Shown: in pieces, positions 59,636 to 64,000 of the stretch
Layout of the letters: each line of letters starts with the position of its first letter
How positions within the stretch are numbered: position 1 is the first letter of the stretch
Source: Sphingomonas sp. LY54
GTDB taxonomy: Bacteria; Pseudomonadota; Alphaproteobacteria; Sphingomonadales; Sphingomonadaceae
DNA length: 64,000 nucleotides
Direction of reading: 5' to 3'
Assembly (NCBI RefSeq): GCF_035594035.1
Contig: NZ_CP141588.1
Span: 1,116,001 to 1,180,000, forward strand
Notes under the pieces: model-generated
Database searches by the model: none
What the model was told of the DNA's origin: nothing
What the model saw: the letters and a program-made list of their open reading frames with translations, nothing else
Position numbers and translations under genes: made by a program

Positions 59636-60521
59636 CGACAGCAGTAGCAGCGCCCAGCATAACGGGCGTACATTCTGGCAAGGTCTTCGGACCATGATCT
59701 TCGGCGACGAGGGAGAAGCGACTCTCCGCGATCAGATCGAGGAGGCGATCGAGAATCACGAAGGCGAGGTGCCGCGGGTCGGCGACCTTTCGAGCGTCGA
59801 GCGGCAGATGCTGCGCAACCTCCTCCATTTCGGCGAAAGCACGGTCGGCGACATCGCCGTCACGCGCGGCGACATGATCGCCGTTCCGGATACGGTCAGC
59901 TTTCCCGATCTGGTCGCCGCCTTTGCCGAAGCCGGCCACAGCCGCCTGCCCGTCTATCGCGAGGACCTCGATAGCGTCGTCGGGATGGTCCACATCAAGG
60001 ACGTGTTCACGGTCCATGTCGCGACCGGCGAACCGCCCGCCACGATCGAGGGGCTTATCCGCACGCCCCTCTTCGTGCCGGAATCGATGGGCGTGCTCGA
60101 CCTGCTCGCGCGCATGCGCGCCCAGCGTGTCCACCTCGCCATCGTCGTCGACGAGTTCGGCGGCACCGAGGGCCTGGTCACGATCGAGGACGTGGTCGAG
60201 GAGATCGTCGGCGATATCGAGGATGAGCATGACGAGCATGCGCCGGGCATGCTGATCCTGCTCGAGGAGGGCCTGTGGGATGCCGACGCCCGCGCCGAAC
60301 TCGAGGACGTGGCCGAGATGATCGACGCCCGCCTCGCCCAGGTCGAGGAGGATGTGGAGACGCTGGGCGGCCTTGCCTCGGTGCTCGCGGGCCATGTGCC
60401 GCAGCTGGGCGAAATCGTCACGCATCCGAGCGGCTGGCGGCTCGAAGTGACCGACAGCGACAGCCGCCGCGTCAACCGCCTGCGCCTCCACGCGCCGCAG
60501 GAAGGCGCGCTGTCCGAATAA
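59628..60521 (+). CDS. CorC-type CBS-domain protein
   Basis: A 297-residue soluble protein: two CBS domains (SFPDLVAAFAEAGHSRLPVYREDLDSVVGMVHIKDVF and VLDLLARMRAQRVHLAIVVDEFGGTEGLVTIEDVVEEIVGDI) and a transporter-associated C-terminal domain (VETLGGLASVLAGHVPQLGEIV). It belongs to the magnesium/cobalt efflux (CorC/hemolysin C) group. It closes the miaB-phoH-ybeY operon. The apolipoprotein N-acyltransferase gene (lnt), which often follows, is not here. Confidence 0.93.
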   Translation: MPDDSSSSAQHNGRTFWQGLRTMIFGDEGEATLRDQIEEAIENHEGEVPRVGDLSSVERQMLRNLLHFGESTVGDIAVTRGDMIAVPDTVSFPDLVAAFAEAGHSRLPVYREDLDSVVGMVHIKDVFTVHVATGEPPATIEGLIRTPLFVPESMGVLDLLARMRAQRVHLAIVVDEFGGTEGLVTIEDVVEEIVGDIEDEHDEHAPGMLILLEEGLWDADARAELEDVAEMIDARLAQVEEDVETLGGLASVLAGHVPQLGEIVTHPSGWRLEVTDSDSRRVNRLRLHAPQEGALSE

Positions 60522-60530
60522 GGGTCGCGC

Positions 60531-61955
60531 CTACGCGAAGCTGTACGGCACCACCGCGCGGTAATTGGGATCGACGCGGATGGCCCTGCCCGCCGGCGGG
60601 AAGGCGCGCTGCTCGCAATTCTCGCGCGGGCAGATGCGGCAGGAGACGCCGATCGGGGTGGCGCTGGTCGCGCCCCGAAGGTCGAGCTGGTCGCTGTAGA
60701 TGAAGTCGGCGGCGTGCGTGACCTCGCAGCCCAAAGCGACGGCGTAGCGCCGGCTCGGCCGCGCGTAGCTGCCCGACGGCTTCACCAGCCCCTTCGCCAT
60801 CGAGACGTAGCGCACCCCGTCCGGCGTCTCGGCCAATTGGACCAGGATCCGGTCGGGAATCGCCACCGCCTCGTGCACCATCCAGAGCGGACAGGCGCCG
60901 CCGAAACGGGCGAACTGGAGCCGAGTGGCCGAATGGCGCTTGGTGATGTTCCCGGCCATGTCGACGCGGCAGAAATAGAAGGGGATGCCGGCCGCGCCGG
61001 GCCGCTGGAGCGTCGAGAGGCGGTGGCAGGCCTGCTCGAAGCTGACGCCGAAACACTGGCGGAGGGCGTCGATATCGTGCCGCGTCCGCCGAGCCTCGGC
61101 GCGGAACGCGGCATACGGCATCAGGAACGCGCCCGCCGCATAATTGGCGAGGCCCACCGACAGCAATTGGAACGCCTCCTCTGACCGGAGAGGCGCGGCC
61201 TGCACCACCGTCGCGATGATATCGGCAAGCTCCAGTCGCATTAATTGATGGGCGAGGAGGAAGGCGTCGCTCTCCGGCGGCAATGAGCGGTCGATGTCCA
61301 GCACGCGCCGCTCCGCATCGAAGCGGCGCAGCGCCGACCCCGACCCTTCCGCGGAACGCCGGATGGTGACGCTGTGTCGCTCGCGCAGCAGCTTTTCGAT
61401 CCCGGCGGCCAGCGGCCCCGACGCCCTGTCCATCCCGGTCGCGGCAACCTCCGCCGCCCGGTCGATCGCATCGACATAATTGCCTTCGTTGTGAAACCAG
61501 TCGCGCACCTCGTCCCACGGCAGCGGCACGCCGCCCGAAGGACCGCGCTCGAAGGCGTCGTCGAGGGTCCGCAGTTGGTTCTGCGACCGGCGAAAAGCCG
61601 CATGGACCGCGACCAGCCGCTCGGCGAGCAAGGGCTGGCGCTTGACCGCGCGGCGCAACGCCTCCTCGGGGAGCGGCGGCGCGCCCACGGTCGGATCGAG
61701 CGCCGCCTCGGTCGCCTGGGCCAGCAGCGCAATATCCTCGTCGGCATGGATCTCCGCCCAGTCGGCGGGAAAGGCGCGGGCGAAGGCCATCAGCACCGTC
61801 TCGGTCATCGGCCGGTCGTCGCTCTCGAGCTGCGACAAATAGCTGACCGATATTCCGACGCGCGCGGCCATCGCCGCCTGGCTGAGCCCGAGCCGCACGC
61901 GCAGCGCGCGGGCGCGGGTTCCGACGAAGATGCGGCGGGCGGTTGCGTCCGACAA
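60531..61955 (-). CDS. ScfR/RamB-type XRE-family regulator of short-chain acyl metabolism
   Basis: A 474-residue regulator. N-terminal helix-turn-helix (RALRVRLGLSQAAMAARVGISVSYLSQLESDDRPM, about 14-50), a central degenerate ImmA/IrrE-like region (FLLAHQLMRLELADII), then the C-terminal DUF2083 part with ATRLQFARFGGACPLW and CRICPRENCEQRAFPP (CxxCPxxxC). ScfR/RamB/PrpR proteins control propionate and acetate genes in response to acyl-CoA. I chose TTG at 61955 because AAAGGAG lies 8 nt upstream; the ATG at 61988 is the alternative. It is divergent from pccB. Confidence 0.9.
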   Translation of the reverse strand: MSDATARRIFVGTRARALRVRLGLSQAAMAARVGISVSYLSQLESDDRPMTETVLMAFARAFPADWAEIHADEDIALLAQATEAALDPTVGAPPLPEEALRRAVKRQPLLAERLVAVHAAFRRSQNQLRTLDDAFERGPSGGVPLPWDEVRDWFHNEGNYVDAIDRAAEVAATGMDRASGPLAAGIEKLLRERHSVTIRRSAEGSGSALRRFDAERRVLDIDRSLPPESDAFLLAHQLMRLELADIIATVVQAAPLRSEEAFQLLSVGLANYAAGAFLMPYAAFRAEARRTRHDIDALRQCFGVSFEQACHRLSTLQRPGAAGIPFYFCRVDMAGNITKRHSATRLQFARFGGACPLWMVHEAVAIPDRILVQLAETPDGVRYVSMAKGLVKPSGSYARPSRRYAVALGCEVTHAADFIYSDQLDLRGATSATPIGVSCRICPRENCEQRAFPPAGRAIRVDPNYRAVVPYSFA

Positions 61956-61965
61956 TGAGCGACTC

Positions 61966-62010
61966 CTTTGCAAAGTCCCTATACACATTTTCGCAAGTTT
62001 ACATTTGCGC
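61966..62010. promoter_or_regulatory. Candidate ScfR/RamB operators between the regulator and pccB
   Basis: A 10-bp palindrome CTTTGCAAAG at 61966-61975, then TTTTCGCAAGTTT at 61988-62000 and TTTGCGC at 62004-62010. RamB-type regulators of actinobacteria read AAACTTTGCAAA-like sites, so these repeats in a 108-bp divergent region are good operator candidates. Binding is inferred. Confidence 0.5.
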
Positions 62011-62063
62011 TTGGGCGGCAAGGCTGGAAGGGCACAATCTGCGAAACTGTCTTGAGGGCGAGC

Positions 62064-63596
62064 ATGTCGGCCAATCTGGAAACACTCGAAGCACGCCGCA
62101 CCCAGGCGCGGCTCGGCGGCGGCGAGAAGCGTATCGAGGCGCAGCACGCCAAGGGGCGGCTGACCGCACGCGAGCGGCTCGACGTGCTGCTCGATGAGGG
62201 CAGCTTCGAAGAATATGACATGTTCGTCGAGCACAATTGCGCCGATTTCGGCATGGAGAGCCAGAAATTCCCCGGCGACGGCGTCGTCACCGGATCGGGC
62301 ACGATCAACGGCCGCCTCGTCTATGTCTTCGCGCAGGATTTCACCGTGTTCGGCGGCTCATTGAGCGAGCGGCACGCGCAGAAGATCTGCAAGGTGATGG
62401 ACATGGCGATGAAGGTCGGCGCGCCCGTCATCGGTTTGAACGACAGCGGCGGCGCTCGCATCCAGGAAGGCGTCGCCTCATTGGGCGGCTATGCCGAGGT
62501 GTTCCAGCGCAACGTCCTCGCTTCCGGCGTGGTGCCGCAACTGAGCCTGATCATGGGCCCGTGCGCGGGCGGCGCAGTCTACAGCCCGGCGATGACCGAC
62601 TTCATCTTCATGGTGAAGGACAGCTCCTACATGTTCGTCACCGGCCCCGACGTGGTGAAGACCGTCACCAACGAGGTCGTGACCCAGGAGGAGCTGGGCG
62701 GCGCAATCACCCACACGACCAAGTCGGGCGTCGCCGATGTCGCGTTCGAGAACGATATCGAAGCCCTGCTCGCGACCCGCGACTTCTTCGACTTCCTGCC
62801 GCTTTCCAATCGCCACCCTTTGCCGCAGCGGCCGACGAACGATCCATGGGACCGGATCGAGGACAGCCTCGACACATTGATCCCGGACAGCGCCAACAAG
62901 CCCTACGACATGCACGAGCTCATCCGGAAGACGCTCGACGAGGGCGACTTCTTCGAGGTGCAGCCGACCCATGCCGGCAACATCCTCACCGGCTTCGGGC
63001 GGATCGAGGGCCGCACCGTGGGCGTCGTCGCCAACCAGCCGATGGTGCTGGCCGGCGTGCTCGACATCAAATCGTCGAAGAAGGCCGCGCGCTTCGTCCG
63101 CTTCTGCGATGCCTTCGACATCCCGATCATCACCTTCGTCGACGTGCCCGGATTCCTCCCCGGCGTCGCCCAGGAGCATGACGGCATCATCAAGCACGGC
63201 GCCAAATTGCTGTTCGCTTATGCCGAGGCGACCGTGCCCAAGATCACTGTCATCACGCGCAAGGCCTATGGCGGCGCTTATGACGTGATGGCGAGCAAGC
63301 ATCTGCGCGGCGACTTGAACTACGCCTGGCCGTCGGCCGAGATTGCGGTGATGGGCGCCAAGGGCGCCGTCGAGATCATCTTCCGCAAGGACATTGGCGA
63401 TCCGGAGAAGATCGCGGCCCGCACCAAGGAATATGAGGACCAGTTCGCGAACCCCTTCGTGGCCGCATCCAAAGGCTTCATCGACGAGGTGATCATGCCG
63501 CATTCGACGCGCCGCCGGATCGCGCTCGGCCTCCGCAAGCTGCGCGACAAGCAGCTCGAAAATCCGTGGAAGAAGCATGACAATATTCCGCTCTAA
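62064..63596 (+). CDS. pccB: Propionyl-CoA carboxylase beta subunit
   Basis: A 510-residue acyl-CoA carboxyltransferase: [34 protein letters not shown], oxyanion motifs [14 protein letters not shown] and [13 protein letters not shown], and [17 protein letters not shown]. It carboxylates propionyl-CoA to methylmalonyl-CoA together with a biotin-carrying alpha subunit (not in the window). The ATG at 62064 has GAGGG upstream and gives the standard length. It is followed by the epimerase gene. Confidence 0.95.
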   Translation: MSANLETLEARRTQARLGGGEKRIEAQHAKGRLTARERLDVLLDEGSFEEYDMFVEHNCADFGMESQKFPGDGVVTGSGTINGRLVYVFAQDFTVFGGSLSERHAQKICKVMDMAMKVGAPVIGLNDSGGARIQEGVASLGGYAEVFQRNVLASGVVPQLSLIMGPCAGGAVYSPAMTDFIFMVKDSSYMFVTGPDVVKTVTNEVVTQEELGGAITHTTKSGVADVAFENDIEALLATRDFFDFLPLSNRHPLPQRPTNDPWDRIEDSLDTLIPDSANKPYDMHELIRKTLDEGDFFEVQPTHAGNILTGFGRIEGRTVGVVANQPMVLAGVLDIKSSKKAARFVRFCDAFDIPIITFVDVPGFLPGVAQEHDGIIKHGAKLLFAYAEATVPKITVITRKAYGGAYDVMASKHLRGDLNYAWPSAEIAVMGAKGAVEIIFRKDIGDPEKIAARTKEYEDQFANPFVAASKGFIDEVIMPHSTRRRIALGLRKLRDKQLENPWKKHDNIPL

Positions 63597-63614
63597 TGCC
63601 GCTGAGGTGAGAGC

Positions 63615-64000
63615 ATGAAGCTCGGCCGCCTCAACCATGTCGGGGTCGCGACCCCGTCGATCGAGAAGAGCATCGCCTTCTATCGCGACGTGATGGGCGC
63701 GGAGGTGATCCACGCGCCGTTCGATCTGCCCGCGCAGGGCGTGAAGGTGTGCTTCGTCGATACGCCCAATACGCAGATCGAGCTGATCGAGCCTCTGGGC
63801 GAAGCCTCGCCGATCCACGGCTTTCTCGCCAAGAACCCGGCCGGAGGACAGCACCACCTCTGCTACGAAGTGCCCGACATCCGCGCGGCGAAAGCCTGGT
63901 TCGAGGCCAAGGGCGCCAAGGTGCTCGGCGAGCCGCGCATCGGCGCCCACGGCACTTTGATCTTCTTCGTCCATCCCAAAGACATGGGCGGCGTGCTGAC
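63615..64000 (+). CDS. mce: Methylmalonyl-CoA epimerase, partial (cut by window end)
   Basis: The first 128 codons of a VOC-fold epimerase: LGRLNHVGVATPSIEKSIAFYRDVMGAEV with the metal-binding His, QIELIEPLGEASPI, GGQHHLCYEVPDIRAA and LIFFVHPKDMGGVLT. It converts (S)- to (R)-methylmalonyl-CoA for the mutase. It lies 18 bp after pccB. The last residues and stop lie beyond the window. Confidence 0.93.
   Translation, partial: MKLGRLNHVGVATPSIEKSIAFYRDVMGAEVIHAPFDLPAQGVKVCFVDTPNTQIELIEPLGEASPIHGFLAKNPAGGQHHLCYEVPDIRAAKAWFEAKGAKVLGEPRIGAHGTLIFFVHPKDMGGVL

Noticed and set aside
1..64000. CRISPR arrays, rRNA, tRNA, insertion sequences, prophage
   Set aside because: No regularly spaced repeats, no transposase or integrase gene, and no tRNA or rRNA sequence were recognised on reading the window.

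Overview
The window is 64 kb of a high-GC alphaproteobacterial chromosome, most likely from the order Sphingomonadales (Sphingomonas / Sphingosinicella type). Reasons: the phyR-nepR-ecfG stress locus carries a phyP-like regulator; the order nfuA-tsaB-rimI-mucR-fur-plsC-miaB-phoH-ybeY-corC and the chain crcB-rluC-HAD-ATP12 are, as far as I remember, typical of that order; there are imuA-imuB-dnaE2 and scpAB-tatABC clusters and many small sphingomonad-type lipoproteins. No rRNA, tRNA, insertion sequence, phage or CRISPR array was seen. Almost all of it is dense core genome.

Layout. 1-5.2 kb: general stress response (GSR) locus with ecfG, phyR, nepR and a degenerate membrane sensor kinase of PhyP type. 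I also see a second NepR-like gene, a 45-residue membrane protein upstream of ecfG, exact sigma-EcfG promoter matches (GGAAC-N16-CGTT), and a candidate ~100-nt small RNA with two C-rich loops, followed by two entericidin-like lipoproteins. 5.2-12 kb: scpA-scpB-tatA-tatB-tatC-phospholipase D operon and uvrB, all on the minus strand. 12-17.4 kb: a lower-GC exported protein, two DUF3617 lipoproteins flanking an M20 amidohydrolase, a VOC protein, a metallo-beta-lactamase-fold hydrolase. 17.4-23.4 kb: SOS mutasome cassette imuA-imuB-(50-residue ORF)-dnaE2 behind a perfect alphaproteobacterial LexA box. 23.5-29.3 kb: M16 peptidase, LytS/LytTR two-component pair and two exported proteins. 29.4-41.3 kb: mixed metabolism (PEP-mutase family, queG, PfkB kinase, amino-acid permease, HIT, SspB, fumC, amidinotransferase family, gmk). 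41.3-44.3 kb: five genes joined by 4-bp start/stop overlaps (crcB to ATP12). 44.4-48.3 kb: small lipoproteins, DUF4893, rarD. 48.3-52.5 kb: TonB-dependent receptor, YfiR and a hybrid histidine kinase as an overlapping operon. 52.7-60.5 kb: nfuA, tsaB, rimI, mucR, fur, plsC, miaB, phoH, ybeY, corC. 60.5-64 kb: a ScfR/RamB-type regulator divergent from pccB and methylmalonyl-CoA epimerase (propionate / methylmalonyl-CoA route), the last gene cut by the window end.

The most notable observations are the candidate EcfG-driven C-rich sRNA at about 4464-4565, the extra NepR-like protein at 114-263, and the 50-residue ORF locked by ATGA overlaps between imuB and dnaE2.
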